DNA of 39,681 nt from JACCUZ01 sp038246575 (GCA_038246575.1 JBBRVU010000017.1:1-39681); one strand, 5' to 3'; shown: positions 26,224 to 36,000, numbered from the stretch's first letter. Made by a program: numbers and translations. Notes: generated by a model from the sequence alone, not told the origin.

Positions 26224-26679
26224 TCAGGCCTGCTCGAAGTCGATCCGTTCGGCCACCAGATGCAGCTCCTCCATGGCCACCTCCCCGCCGCCCTTGGCGG
26301 CCAGGGTGGGGCCCACCCACTTCTTCGGCTGGGCGGAGGTGAGGATCCAGCGGCACACCTGGGCGCGGGCCTCGTCGAGCATGGTGATGGTGACCGTCTG
26401 CGGGTCGTGATCGCCCTCACGGGTCGACTTCAGCCAGCTGAACAGCCGCAGGTCACCGATCACCCCGCGTTTCAGGGTGACGTCGTCCGTGGTCTCGGTG
26501 TTGGCGATCTTGCGGACGTGGTTCTCCTTGTCGTTGCCGTTGCGGTACTCCGAGAACTTGACCTCGTTGCCGAGGCCGCTCACGTCCGAGAACCCGCCGA
26601 CGATGGAATCCTCGCCACCGAAGGTCCCCAGTCGGACGATGAAGTTGAACGCGCTGTACGGGTTGTCCCGGGTCGCCAT
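26224..26679 (-). CDS. CIS inner tube protein 1 (gp19-like; Pvc1-type)
   Basis: A 151-residue tube protein of the T4 gp19/Afp1 family: YSAFNFIVRLG near the start, FSDVSGLGNEVKFSEYRNGN at about 32-51, VTLKRGVIGDLRLFSWLKST at about 68-87, and VAMEELHLVAERIDFEQ at the end. The length is normal for the family. It stacks as hexameric rings to form the tube inside the sheath, through which cargo is carried. A strong AGGAGG ribosome site lies seven bases before the ATG. A 34-bp gap follows the sheath gene, room for separate translation control of an abundant protein. Confidence 0.94.
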   Translation of the reverse strand: MATRDNPYSAFNFIVRLGTFGGEDSIVGGFSDVSGLGNEVKFSEYRNGNDKENHVRKIANTETTDDVTLKRGVIGDLRLFSWLKSTREGDHDPQTVTITMLDEARAQVCRWILTSAQPKKWVGPTLAAKGGGEVAMEELHLVAERIDFEQA

Positions 26680-26713
26680 GGGAAGTCCTCCTGCTCAAAG
26701 GGTTCGGGGGTGG

Positions 26714-28645
26714 TCAGCTCTGCCGCGCGTCGGCGGTCCACTGGCCGATCCGGAAGATCACGAACTCCGCCGGATAGGTCGGGGCCACGCCGATCAGGCA
26801 GATCAGCCGGCCGTTGTCCAGGTCGTTCTGGGTCATCGTGGTGCGGTCGCAGCGCACGAAGAAGGCCTCCTCGGGCTTGGTGCCCATCAGCGCCCCGGTC
26901 TTCCAGGTGACCAGTAGGAAGTCGGCGATCGTCTGCCGGATGTTCGCCCACAGCGCCTCGCTATTGGGCTCGAAAACCGCCCACTGGGTGCTCTTGTCGA
27001 TCGAGTGCTCGAGGTAGATGAACAGCCGGCGCACGTTGACGTACTTCCACTCCGGGTCCGAGCTCATCGTCCGAGCGCCCCAGATCCGGTTGCTGCGTCC
27101 GGGGAAGTAGCGCAGCGCGTTGATCCCCTCCGGGTTCAGCACCGACTGGCGGTCGAAGGTGACGTTCTGCATGAACCGGGTGATGCCGAGGATCACCTCA
27201 TTGGCCGGCGCCTTGTGCACCCCACGCTGGGTGTCGCTGCGCGCGTAGATCCCGGCGGTCAAGCCGGAGGGCGGCAGCTGGAGGGTCGCCGGGGCGGCAC
27301 CGGGGTCGTTCACTGCGGTGGGGTCGAGGATCTCCACCCATGGGTAGTAGAGGGCGCCGTACTTGGTGTCGAACTGCGACCGGAACTCGCGCACTCCGGA
27401 GATCGACCGGTCACGCGGCGGGTCGACGATCGCGATCCGGTAGCGAAGCTCCTCGGCGTGGCCGATCAGGGTGTCCGTGGCGGTCTTCCACTCGGTGTCG
27501 GAGGCGAAGCGGATCGCATCCGGCATCGCCACGATCGCGATGTCGTCGATCTCGCCGAGCGCGGACAGCCCGGTGGCCGCCTTGTCCGGGTCGTCCGGGT
27601 CGGACTTGGCCCCCTTGAGGTCCTCGGGGGTCAACGCCCGCCCCTCGCCGCCGCCCGTGAGGAAGGTGAGCTCGTCGAGGGCCAGCAGCGCGTCCAGCAC
27701 CTCGGACGGCGTGGCATCAGGCGTCGGGTTGCCGTTGACGTCGGGCCGGTCGAGGTCGAGCCAGACCACGGCCAGCGGGTCGGTGGGCTGCTCGGCCCGC
27801 AGCACCTCGGAGACCGCCCGGGCGTGGTTCCGGCCGAGTTCCAGCCCTGAGTAAGTGTCGAACCGGATGTCGCCCATCGTCACCGTGACGTCCAGGGTGA
27901 TGTGACACAACGCTTTTCCGGCCGGCAGCGGTTCGGTGGTGCCGTCGTCCTTGAGCAGCACCAGGGTGTTGCCGGCGCCTGCCGCCACCATCCGCACGTT
28001 CGCCGTGACAGGCCTGGTCGGTGGCGTGTCCTTGGGCAACGTCGCCGGGTTGGGATCGTCGAAGATCTCCACAGCAGCGCCTGGCGTGACGCCCCGCAGT
28101 ACGGGGGCACCGCCCCCGGCGGGGGTCTGCAGCAAGTTCTTGCTGCGCCGGAACGCCACCTGGATACTGATTGCCCGGCCCGCCTCGCCGGGCCACCGGG
28201 CACGCCAGACGGCGAGTGGCGGCGTTCCGGCGGGAGGAGCGGCCGAGCCGTCCAGGTCGAGCCTGGCGAAGTTGGCTTCCAGGTCAATGTGCTCGGTGGG
28301 CAGCCCGGCGTCGGCCAGCGCGAACGGGAACACCCGTGAGACGTAGAGCCGGCGTCCGCCGTTGTCGAAGAAGGCCCTGGCCGCGTAGGCGAGGTAGTTC
28401 CGGGCGTCGTCGAGGCCTGTGCCCACGTCCTCGAGCCCGCCGAAGGCGCGCTCGAACTCGGTGAAGCTGGTGACCAGCAATGGCTTGTCGACCATGGTGA
28501 CCCGGGGCGCGGCGAGGTTGTAGGCCACCGGACCGTAGCGGGTCAGGCCAGCCATGCCGAAGGTGGACGTCGGCACTCCCTCGATCGACTTGGACCGGAA
28601 ACTGGTCTCCTCCAGGTAGACCCCGGGGGTCAGGTATTCAGGCAT
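26714..28645 (-). CDS. CIS sheath protein 1 (main contractile sheath)
   Basis: A 643-residue sheath protein. The N-terminus YLTPGVYLEETSFRSKSIEG is a textbook CIS sheath start; FGMAGLTRYGP and AARAFFDNGGRRLYVSRVFP follow. The C-terminal domain, about 430-643, has YYPWVEILDP, LPPSGLTAGIYARSDTQRG, HKAPANEVILGITRFMQNV, GINALRYFPGRSNRIWGART, YVNVRRLFIYLEHSIDKST and FVIFRIGQWTADARQS. All the usual blocks are present. It polymerises around the tube and drives firing by contraction. A ribosome site (AAGGAG) lies about 10 nt before the ATG. It is the most conserved-looking gene of the locus. Confidence 0.95.
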   Translation of the reverse strand: MPEYLTPGVYLEETSFRSKSIEGVPTSTFGMAGLTRYGPVAYNLAAPRVTMVDKPLLVTSFTEFERAFGGLEDVGTGLDDARNYLAYAARAFFDNGGRRLYVSRVFPFALADAGLPTEHIDLEANFARLDLDGSAAPPAGTPPLAVWRARWPGEAGRAISIQVAFRRSKNLLQTPAGGGAPVLRGVTPGAAVEIFDDPNPATLPKDTPPTRPVTANVRMVAAGAGNTLVLLKDDGTTEPLPAGKALCHITLDVTVTMGDIRFDTYSGLELGRNHARAVSEVLRAEQPTDPLAVVWLDLDRPDVNGNPTPDATPSEVLDALLALDELTFLTGGGEGRALTPEDLKGAKSDPDDPDKAATGLSALGEIDDIAIVAMPDAIRFASDTEWKTATDTLIGHAEELRYRIAIVDPPRDRSISGVREFRSQFDTKYGALYYPWVEILDPTAVNDPGAAPATLQLPPSGLTAGIYARSDTQRGVHKAPANEVILGITRFMQNVTFDRQSVLNPEGINALRYFPGRSNRIWGARTMSSDPEWKYVNVRRLFIYLEHSIDKSTQWAVFEPNSEALWANIRQTIADFLLVTWKTGALMGTKPEEAFFVRCDRTTMTQNDLDNGRLICLIGVAPTYPAEFVIFRIGQWTADARQS

Positions 28646-28676
28646 CGGGTCACATCTCCTTGGGTCTCACTGGTGA

Positions 28677-29591
28677 TCAGGGGGTGAAGGGGATCGGGGC
28701 GGTCACGAAGAACTCGGCGCCGACGGGGACGGTCAACGTCGGGACGGCGGCGGTGTTGCCCACGTAGCCCGGCGGGCTCGCCGTACCGCGCAGCACGTCG
28801 TTGACCAGCTCGGCGGGCAGCGGCGGGTTCGAGGCTCGGCCCACGGCCTCGACCACGAGATCGGCGTAGGCGTCATCCGGATCGACGGCAGGGGTGGTCG
28901 CCGGGTCGGGCGCGATCACCTGAAGGTCGATCTGCAGGGACGCGGGCGGCGGCGGCGGAAGGGTGCCGGTGTCGGTGATCACGACCACGAACTCGCCCCT
29001 CTCGTCGGTGTGGCCGTGCCCCACGACATCGGGCACGGGTCCGCCGGTGGGCCGCAGGGCGGTGAGCCGGGCCCACCGCACCGCCAGCCCTGCCGACTGA
29101 ACCACCCCTCGGATCGCGGTGAGTCCCGGAGGCAGCTGGGCTGCCGCTCCTGGCCACAACCACGGTCTCAGCAGACGGGCGGCCGCCGGCACGGTCGGGG
29201 GCGCACCCTCCGCGGCGATGACGTCGGCCAGCGTCCACAGCGTCGCGTCGAGGCGCCTGGCGACGAACCGTCGCCAGGGGTGCACCAGCCGCAGCCGGGC
29301 CACCGGCGGGCCGGCCGGTGCGGGGGGGACGGCCAGGGTGCGGGTCGGGGTGGTGGCGTCGTAGAGCAGCCGACCCCGGCCGGTTCCCCTGCGCAGCAAG
29401 GAGACACAGGGCCACTGCGGGTCGTGATCCGGCGACAGGCGGCGGGGGTCGAGCTCGCGGCCGATCGCCAGGTCGGTGCGCACGCGCTGCCCGGTGACGG
29501 CATCCACGCACTCGACGCCGAGTACCAGCCGGTGCAGCACGTTCGCCGCACCGATCGAGGTGTCGACGACCAGGACGGGGTCGACGCTCAT
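28677..29591 (-). CDS. CIS-associated hypothetical protein
   Basis: A 304-residue protein, not recognised. The start is the ATG overlapping the upstream stop in ATGA; the open frame extends upstream only through the Pvc16-like gene. The N-terminal block (VLVVDTSIGAANVLHRLVLG, VECVDAVTGQRVRTDLAIG) and several later strands look like a small beta-sandwich. Around 200-235, GHGHTDERGEFVVVITDTGT resembles a carboxypeptidase-regulatory-like fold. The C-terminus has FFVTAPIPFTP. No membrane segment. Position between Pvc16 and sheath suggests a role in sheath terminus or assembly, but no motif proves it. Confidence 0.65.
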   Translation of the reverse strand: MSVDPVLVVDTSIGAANVLHRLVLGVECVDAVTGQRVRTDLAIGRELDPRRLSPDHDPQWPCVSLLRRGTGRGRLLYDATTPTRTLAVPPAPAGPPVARLRLVHPWRRFVARRLDATLWTLADVIAAEGAPPTVPAAARLLRPWLWPGAAAQLPPGLTAIRGVVQSAGLAVRWARLTALRPTGGPVPDVVGHGHTDERGEFVVVITDTGTLPPPPPASLQIDLQVIAPDPATTPAVDPDDAYADLVVEAVGRASNPPLPAELVNDVLRGTASPPGYVGNTAAVPTLTVPVGAEFFVTAPIPFTP

Positions 29592-30208
29592 CGTCGCCCA
29601 CCTCCGGCGGCGCTGAGAGGCGCGGTCTCCATGCGGTCGGCCACGAGTGTGACCGGCTCTGCACTGCGCGACCGCGAACCCCGGATGGTGATCACCTTCG
29701 CCAGGTAGAGCAGGCTGAGCCGGTAGTCGGTGGTCAGTGCTTGGAACGCCTCGCTCATCGACTCCAGGGCGACGTCGTCGGTGACCACCTGGATGGCGTC
29801 GCCGGGGGCCCACTCGCCACTGCGGTGCAGCAGCGGGCCGGCGAGCTGGCTCTGGCTCTCTAGGATCTGCGCCGCCAGCCCGAGCCATTCCAGTTCGCTC
29901 TCCACGACCGTGTCCCAGGCTGAGATCATCAGGTGCATCCGCAGCGGGATCCTCGCGAAGCCGTCGGCGGCGGCCAGCGCGGACTGCCCCGGGCGCATCT
30001 CCGGGTCGACGCTGACCTTGTAGCAGTACACCGAGATCGCCGGGTACTGGATGATGGCCGTGGGACTGGAGTTCACGGCGTCGAAGTCGGTGGTGCCGGC
30101 CAGCACGGCTGTGGGGCGTGGCGGCGCTGCGAGCTGCTCGCCGATCCGCAGATTGAGCAGATCGACGAGGCTGCGGCCGACCGCCGCAAGCGCCTTGTGT
30201 CCCGCCAT
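29588..30208 (-). CDS. CIS tail terminator-like protein, DUF4255 (Pvc16/Afp16-like)
   Basis: A 206-residue protein of the DUF4255 family, which includes the N-terminal part of Pvc16. Motifs: KALAAVGRSLVDLLNLRIGE at the N-terminus, PAISVYCYKVSVDPEMRP in the middle (about 56-73), RIPLRMHLMISAWDTVVESE and LEWLGLAAQILESQ after it, then MSEAFQALTTDYRLSLLYLA. Afp16 caps the tube and sets its end. It is the first gene of the sheath/tube operon, with the shared 16-bp element at 30231-30246 upstream and no gene between it and the divergent gene at 30333. Confidence 0.9.
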   Translation of the reverse strand: MAGHKALAAVGRSLVDLLNLRIGEQLAAPPRPTAVLAGTTDFDAVNSSPTAIIQYPAISVYCYKVSVDPEMRPGQSALAAADGFARIPLRMHLMISAWDTVVESELEWLGLAAQILESQSQLAGPLLHRSGEWAPGDAIQVVTDDVALESMSEAFQALTTDYRLSLLYLAKVITIRGSRSRSAEPVTLVADRMETAPLSAAGGGRR

Positions 30209-30230
30209 GAGCGGAAGCGTTCACCGCCGC

Positions 30231-30246
30231 GCGTCACCCGAGCGTT
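30231..30246 (-). promoter_or_regulatory. Candidate operator shared by both CIS operons, copy 2
   Basis: On the minus strand the segment reads AACGCTCGGGTGACGC, ending 23 bp before the Pvc16-like start. It matches the copy upstream of the gp25-like gene at 13 of 16 positions with no gap, at the same distance. The region 30209-30332 is the shared upstream space for the sheath operon and the divergent gene at 30333, so the element could act on both. No clear -10 or -35 is proposed. Confidence 0.45.
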
Positions 30247-30332
30247 GCTGGGCCATGCCTGGCGCGAGCAACGGTGCGGTGACAGGAGGCCGCGGAGACT
30301 ACGGGCTACGCAACGCCGAAGGGAGCGCCCGG

Positions 30333-31424
30333 ATGTCCAGCGAACACGAGTACGAGGAGCACCACGAGTACGGGGAGCACCACGATCATCAAGATCACGA
30401 ACACCATGAGCCCGACCACGAGCACCATGACGGGTGCGGTTGCCACGAGCCGCCGGAGTGTGCCGACTGCGATCCCGATCTGATCGACGAGCTGAAGTGC
30501 CAAGCTGAGGGAACCGCTGCCCAGGCTGCCTACAACGCGGCGTCGCAACCGGCCCTACAGCAGGCGCGCCTGGACTACGCGACCACGCGCACCGCGTACC
30601 GAACCTCGCGAGCCGCGGCCACGCTCGAGGTCGAGGAGCTGCAGCACAAGGTCAAGCAGCTGGTCGAGCGGATCCGGTGCCAGATCAAGCAGGACGACGT
30701 CGCGCAGTGCCTGGAGAAGGCCTTCCGGCGGATCTGCCGGCGACTGGATGCGTGCGGCGACGGCGGCGGCTGCTGCTCGACCGGGGACTGCACCTTCGAC
30801 AAGACGTGCCCGGAGAGTTACGACGAGCTGGTCAGCCGGATCGCTGAGTACCAGGCTCGGCTGGAGCGGGACAAGACCTGCTTCACCCTGCTGATTGGGG
30901 AGCCCGCAGCGCTGACCGCCCGCGTGGAGGCCGTCAAGGCGGAGATCGTCGCCATCACCGCGGCGCTCGAGGGCGACCAAGCGACCCTGGACCTGAAGAA
31001 ACAGTACGTCGCAGCGCTGGTGGCGCAGCGCCATCTCGACCTTGTGTGGAACGGGTTCGCCCGTACACAGAGCTTCATCGATTGTCTGTGTCGGGCGCTG
31101 ACCTGCTGGACCAAGGGGAGCGACGCCATTTCCGTACTCACGGGATGCAAGGCCGTCATGGACTGTCAGGAGGCCGCCCGCCAGGCGTACTGCGACGACC
31201 TGCGCACCAAGACGGTCGACGAGGTGCTCATGGAGTACGAGCGCCTGTGCGGCGACGACCAGTGCGGCGACGAGCGCGAGGACGAGGGCGAGCCGTCGGA
31301 CGACGACTCAGGCCACGACGGGGGCTCGGACGACGAGGACCAGGACGACGACGCGCGGTGTGGTTGCGAGCACGGCCATAAGCACCGGCGTCGCCACCAC
31401 CGTCATGGGCATCGACACGATTGA
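30333..31424 (+). CDS. Cys/His/Asp-rich coiled-coil protein, CIS-linked
   Basis: A 363-residue protein with three parts. Residues 1-40 are His/Glu/Asp-rich (EEHHEYGEHHDHQDHEHH), followed by Cys-pair motifs CGCHEPPECADCD. The middle, about 45-290, is helical, with heptad-like stretches (QQARLDYATTRTAYRTSRAA, ELQHKVKQLVERIRCQIKQD, YDELVSRIAEYQARLERDK), interrupted by Cys clusters (CGDGGGCCSTGDC, CLCRALTCW). The C-terminus is an acidic run then a His-rich tail (CGCEHGHKHRRRHHRHGHRHD). No signal peptide or membrane helix. Start chosen at the ATG with AAGGGAG upstream; the frame is open further back but is shadow. Metal-binding, perhaps as scaffold or sensor, is inferred from composition. I believe similar proteins occur beside other CIS loci, from memory. 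Confidence 0.7.
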   Translation: MSSEHEYEEHHEYGEHHDHQDHEHHEPDHEHHDGCGCHEPPECADCDPDLIDELKCQAEGTAAQAAYNAASQPALQQARLDYATTRTAYRTSRAAATLEVEELQHKVKQLVERIRCQIKQDDVAQCLEKAFRRICRRLDACGDGGGCCSTGDCTFDKTCPESYDELVSRIAEYQARLERDKTCFTLLIGEPAALTARVEAVKAEIVAITAALEGDQATLDLKKQYVAALVAQRHLDLVWNGFARTQSFIDCLCRALTCWTKGSDAISVLTGCKAVMDCQEAARQAYCDDLRTKTVDEVLMEYERLCGDDQCGDEREDEGEPSDDDSGHDGGSDDEDQDDDARCGCEHGHKHRRRHHRHGHRHD

Positions 31425-31486
31425 CTAACAGAACAGGATGCCCGGTCCAGCGTCAAGGTCATCCAGACGCACGCCAAGGAGGCGTC

Positions 31487-31773
31487 ATGCCGACCACCAA
31501 CGTCACCTGTACTCGCTTGGCTTCAACATCGTGGACATGCAGGGGTACCTCTACTACGGCCTCGAGGGCGACAGCTCGGCCCAGCAGATCTTCGTCACGG
31601 CGCAGGAGCGGACAGCCCTCGCCCAGATGTTCCGTGACGTCGGCCAAGTCGTGCTCAACGACAGCGGCGGACAGTCCTACTTCGTTACCGAGCGGCGTGA
31701 CATCGCCCGTGCCGAGGTGAACTCAGCTCGCCCCGGTCACCACGGCCCAACAGGGCCAACACACCAGACCTGA
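31487..31773 (+). pseudogene. Small hypothetical gene with a frameshift near its start
   Basis: An AAGGAGG ribosome site at 31476-31482 and ATG at 31487 open a frame reading MPTTNVT, but the plausible protein continues in another frame: YSLGFNIVDMQGYLYYGLEG, FVTAQERTALAQMFRDVGQV and YFVTERRDIARAE, ending at 31773. One missing base near 31506 would join the parts (VT then LYSLGFN). Corrected length is about 95 residues. Not recognised; no membrane segment. It follows the coiled-coil gene by 62 bp in the same direction. Sequencing error or true decay cannot be told apart here. Confidence 0.5.
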
Positions 31774-31931
31774 GCCACTGCCGACTGACCCCACGGCGAC
31801 GCCTTGCATTCAGCCGGCAGTTGCATCGTGCTGGCCCCTGCACGACCGAGGAAGACGACGTGGGTGATCAGCCGCGCCGCGGTTGACACCAAGGCGGCGA
31901 CAGTCTGGATCCCAGGATCGAGAGCAGAGAC

Positions 31932-32628
31932 ATGACTATTGAGATCCCGTCCGGCGGCGCGACCGCCGTTCCGAAACCGAGGGCAGACGACAACTCCGGG
32001 CGGTGGGTCCTGATTGGCATGGCCGTCGCGGTCGCCGCCTTTTGTGGCCATTGCCCTGGTCGCCATCCTGGGAGCTGGCGAAACCAGTGGCGACGTCGTC
32101 GTGGGACTTATCGCGGCACTCACAACGGGAGTGGTATCGATCGTGGTATCGGGTCTGGCGCACCTTGATCGAGTCAGGAGTGATGCCGAGAGGAAGGACC
32201 TACGCGCCCAAGAAGAGCGGGAGCGCAGAAGTGTGCGCTACGAAGAGGTGGTGTTGAAGTCTCTCGAGTACTTCACGGGCCACTCCCAGCGACGGAATGT
32301 GGGAATTGCGGTCGTTGAGGGCGCTTGGAACGAGGCATCGCACCTGCGCCCCGTCTTCGTGCCCCTCCTGGTGAATCAGGCCGTGTACCTGCTTGAGGAA
32401 TCGGGTCGGGGCGAAGCCCGCCATGAATTGGAGAACTTAGAACGGATCATGTCGCTGGTCATCGACTCGGTGCGGCAGAACGATCTGCCTGTAGCCACCT
32501 ACGAACCGCTAGTCCGATCCATCGAGCGGCGAAGAGCTCGAACTCAACCGGGCCCTGGAGTGAGCGTGGAGCGATCGAAGCTGAGTCTGTGGCAGAAGGC
32601 GCTCCCCACGGTTGGCGAAACGCAATAG
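31932..32628 (+). pseudogene. Two-helix membrane protein gene with frameshift in a T run
   Basis: The frame from 31932 (MTIEIPSGG) runs into a first membrane segment (WVLIGMAVAVAAF) and breaks at four T's at 32040-32043. The next frame continues VAIALVAILGAGE, a second membrane segment (VVVGLIAALTTGVVSIVVSG), then a long soluble helical part (RSDAERKDLRAQEERERRSV, RYEEVVLKSLEYFTGHSQRR, LENLERIMSLVIDSVRQN) to 32628. Removing one T restores about 232 residues. It resembles two-TM proteins with a cytoplasmic tail; function unknown. The flanking DNA is somewhat lower in GC than the CIS genes, compatible with later arrival. Confidence 0.55.
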
Positions 32629-33063
32629 GCGTCCCGAACTCACCCATGCCCGCGCGGGCCTTCGTCGTGGTCTGAACCCGAGCGCAGGCCGTAGCGTCAG
32701 CGCGATGCTCTGAGGTCTCGCCTGAACTTCTCCGACGGCGTGATCCTCCTGGGTGCCTCGCGGTCGATCTCTGAGCAGGTCGTACCCGTGATCGATCGGT
32801 TGCTGCGTTCTGGAGGATGCACGTCCGGAACGGCACGGGCCCCACGGCTTGTGCGCTGTCGGCTGCGGAGGGTCGCTCAGCTGCCAGGAGCCGCGCATCA
32901 ACGCCTCGGACTGCCTGGGCGCCATCAGGGTGCAGGGTCAACGACTACCTCGCCTGGAACGCCCTCCGGGGCGGCAACTCGATCGTCGTCGGGCCGCCCG
33001 TTGTCTTTGAGCAACTCCAGTTGCCGCTGAATCCGGCTGCTGCCAGGACCCCGTTTTGTCGGG
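32629..33063. other. Stretch without a convincing gene
   Basis: About 435 bp between the membrane protein and the third DUF4157 gene. Two fragments read like protein on the plus strand, in different frames: RLNFSDGVILLGASRSISEQ near 32720-32780 and NDYLAWNALRGGNSIVVGPP near 32940-33000. Neither has a start with a ribosome site or a matching stop structure. Possibly remains of an older gene. A small inverted repeat CCCGCGCGGG lies near 32650. Nothing else is seen. Confidence 0.4.
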
Positions 33064-36000
33064 ATGTGCGGCAACGTCGCGGTGACGTTCGGGCCGGATG
33101 ATCGGGTAGTGTCCCGAGCCACCTTGCACGCGCCGCCGGCCTCGTCCGCGCCGGCGCGTCCGGCACTCTCGGGCCCGGCATCACCGCCGCCCGCGCGGGT
33201 ACCCCAGCCGGCGCTGTCGCGCACGTTGGCGTTGGGCACGGTGCATCGGAGCGCTAAGCCAGGCGGCGCGACGGGGCTACCGGTCAGCCAGCCCACTGAC
33301 CCGCACGAGCTGGAAGCCGACCGGATTGCAGAGTCGATGACCGGCTCGTGCAGCGGGTGCGCCGACTCGGCCAAGCCATGCGTTGGGTGCGCCGAGCCGA
33401 GGGCACCGTGCTCGTCCTGCGCCGGTGAGACTGTGCACCGGTCCGCATCGACCGGTGGCGCCACCGTAGGTGCGGCGGACGCGCCCCCACGCACGTCGCC
33501 GACGAGTCAACCGCTCGAACAACAAGTCCGATCATGGTTCGAGCCGCGCTTCGGCGCCGATCTCGGTGGCGTACGGGTACATCTGGGCGCAGCCGCAGCT
33601 CATGCGGCCGACGGGCTGGCCGCGAACGCGTACTCGGTAGGCTCCGACATCGTCTTCGGTGCCGGCCGGTACGCACCGGATACTGCACCCGGTCGGGCAC
33701 TGCTCGCTCACGAACTCGCGCACGTCGTCCTCCACGGCGCCGGCGGCAGGACCATCCATCGCCAGATCAACCAAGGCGGCCAGGGCGGCCAGTCACAGGC
33801 CAACGCAGCGATGACGGCTCGGCTCGAGTTCGCCCAGTCCGTTCTCAGCGCTGCCCCGGAACTGGCTGGCGCCGATCGCACAACGTTGGGCCAGATCGTC
33901 GACGCGGTACCCATCTACGAGGCGATCAGACGACGGAACGTTTTGCGTGCCGAGAGCCGGACCCACCGGGAGTCGATCGCGTACCACGAACGAACGAACG
34001 AGATGCTCGTCGGCAGCAGAAGCGGCAGTGAGCCGGCCGATGCCGGCGTGCCGCCGATTGCGGGGGTTCCCGCGGGCCCCGAGATCTTCGAGTCGCTTAG
34101 GCACGAGATCGCCACGGCGGATGCCGCGATCGAGCAGCTGGACTACGACATCTCGGCCTCGATCGCCGAATTCGGTCTCGTCGGCGAAGCGCTGGTGATC
34201 CGGCTGGTCGAGGTCGAGTTCCCGGCCATCTGGGTGCGGCGTGCCAAGGTGCTGGCCGACACTCGGTTGGACGTCAGCCGGCGGCAGGTGCTGGAGCAGC
34301 AGCGGCGCTACCCACCCGACGCGTGCACCGTCGATCAGGGCGCGCTGCGCGCAGCGGATGCCGAGCTCGCCCGGCTCGACGGTGAGCGCGCGCAGGCGCG
34401 AGACGAGCAGCCGAGGCTTCGCGACGAGCGGGAGCGCCAGCTGGCCCACCGCCGCGACATGGACAGTCGCCGCCGCGGCGCGGAAGAACCGGGCGGGCTG
34501 CCCGGCGGCGTACCACCGTCGAACGAGGACTGGGTCGAGATCGACGCGCAGGTCGCGCAGCTCGACCGCCGGATCGAGGCCAACGAGGCGGCCGTCGTGC
34601 AGCGCGACCGCGCCTTCATCACTGCGTATGCGAACCACGGGCGAGCGCATCCCGCCCTTTACATGGGCGGCTACCGGCCTGGCATGTTCGTGGGGATGGA
34701 CGACCGGCAGCTCGCGGCGGCGGTGGGCGCGTGGACGCAGAAGCTGCTGAACGACATCGCGCGGACCCGGGAGAATATCGCGGACGACACGATCAAGGTC
34801 TGGGACCTCAACGACATCCCGGGCCAGACGTACGAAAGCCTCGGCGTCCCCCGCCAATCGGTGCTCGGGCAGGCTGTTGATCGGTTTGTGACCGATAAGA
34901 GATCCGAACGTGCGTGGCTGGACATTGCCCTCGCCGTGCTCGAGGTCGCCATCGTGATCGGCGTTTCGATCGTGGCCACCCCGCTGGCGGGCGCGGCCGT
35001 CGGCCTTGCGTTCTCCGCGATTCATCTCGGCTTCGATCTCGCTCAGGTCGTACGCGAGGAGGCGGCGGCAAACACAAACGTACACCCGGAGCTGCGCGAC
35101 CTGTCGGCGAACGACCCCGACTATCTGGCGGTCATCCTCGACATCGCGGGCATGGTGCCGGACATTGTCGTAGTGGCGAGGGCGCTGCGGCCGGCCGCGG
35201 TGGCCCTCCGCGCGGGCGGTGATGCCGCGGACTTCGCCCTCGCCGCCGAACGCCAGGTGGGCCGCGAAGCGGGCAGGCGGCTGACCGAAACCGCGGTGCG
35301 GAGGTGGCGACTCGGCAGCGCAGTGGAAAGGATCGGCCGCGCGCATGCTTGGGTTCGGCGGGTGCTCGCCGCTCCGGCGAGCGTGCTCACCGACCTGACC
35401 GAGCTGGCGATAGAGCGACTCCGCCGGCTGCCCAGCTGGATGCTCGAGCGGCTGCGGATGATGAACGAGGCGGGCATGCGCGCGGCGCTCGGCTGCGCAT
35501 CACCCTGCAAGGTGGATCTGGAGGAAATCCGCCGGTTCCTCACCCAGATGACCGAAGACGGCGCGCAGCGGGGCGCCACCCTCGCTAGCACGACGGACAT
35601 CATCGCCGCGCTTCCGGCGGACGTGATCAACGTCCAGCTGATCACGGCCAAACTTAGCAAGCATCCGTCACTGCGAGCGGCCATCAGCGCCTCTGGAATG
35701 ACCGCGGAGGACTTTGGCGCACTGCGACGCTTCACCACCCCCGCCGACCTGGCTAATCCCGAGACGGCCTATGAGACGTTCACCCGGTACCTGTCGATGG
35801 TTGCCGCCAACCGTGCCGGCAGCGACGTCAACGAATTGAACCGGATCGCCGCCACGATGACTGCCGCGCAGTCCCGCGGCCCGGCAGCATCACTCAAGGG
35901 CTCGATGTTCGAGGCTTGGGCGCGGATACACATCTCCGACTTCGCGAACACGTCGGGCTTCGAGCGGTTGACGACGAGCGTCGGCGGCCGACCGCTTACC

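Noticed and set aside
32459..32941. Minus-strand gene of 160 codons
   Set aside because: Overlaps the well-supported membrane protein frame and gives a Ser/Arg/Ala shadow-like translation.
33793..35346. Long minus-strand frame of 517 codons
   Set aside because: Antisense to the DUF4157 cargo; no motif and atypical composition.
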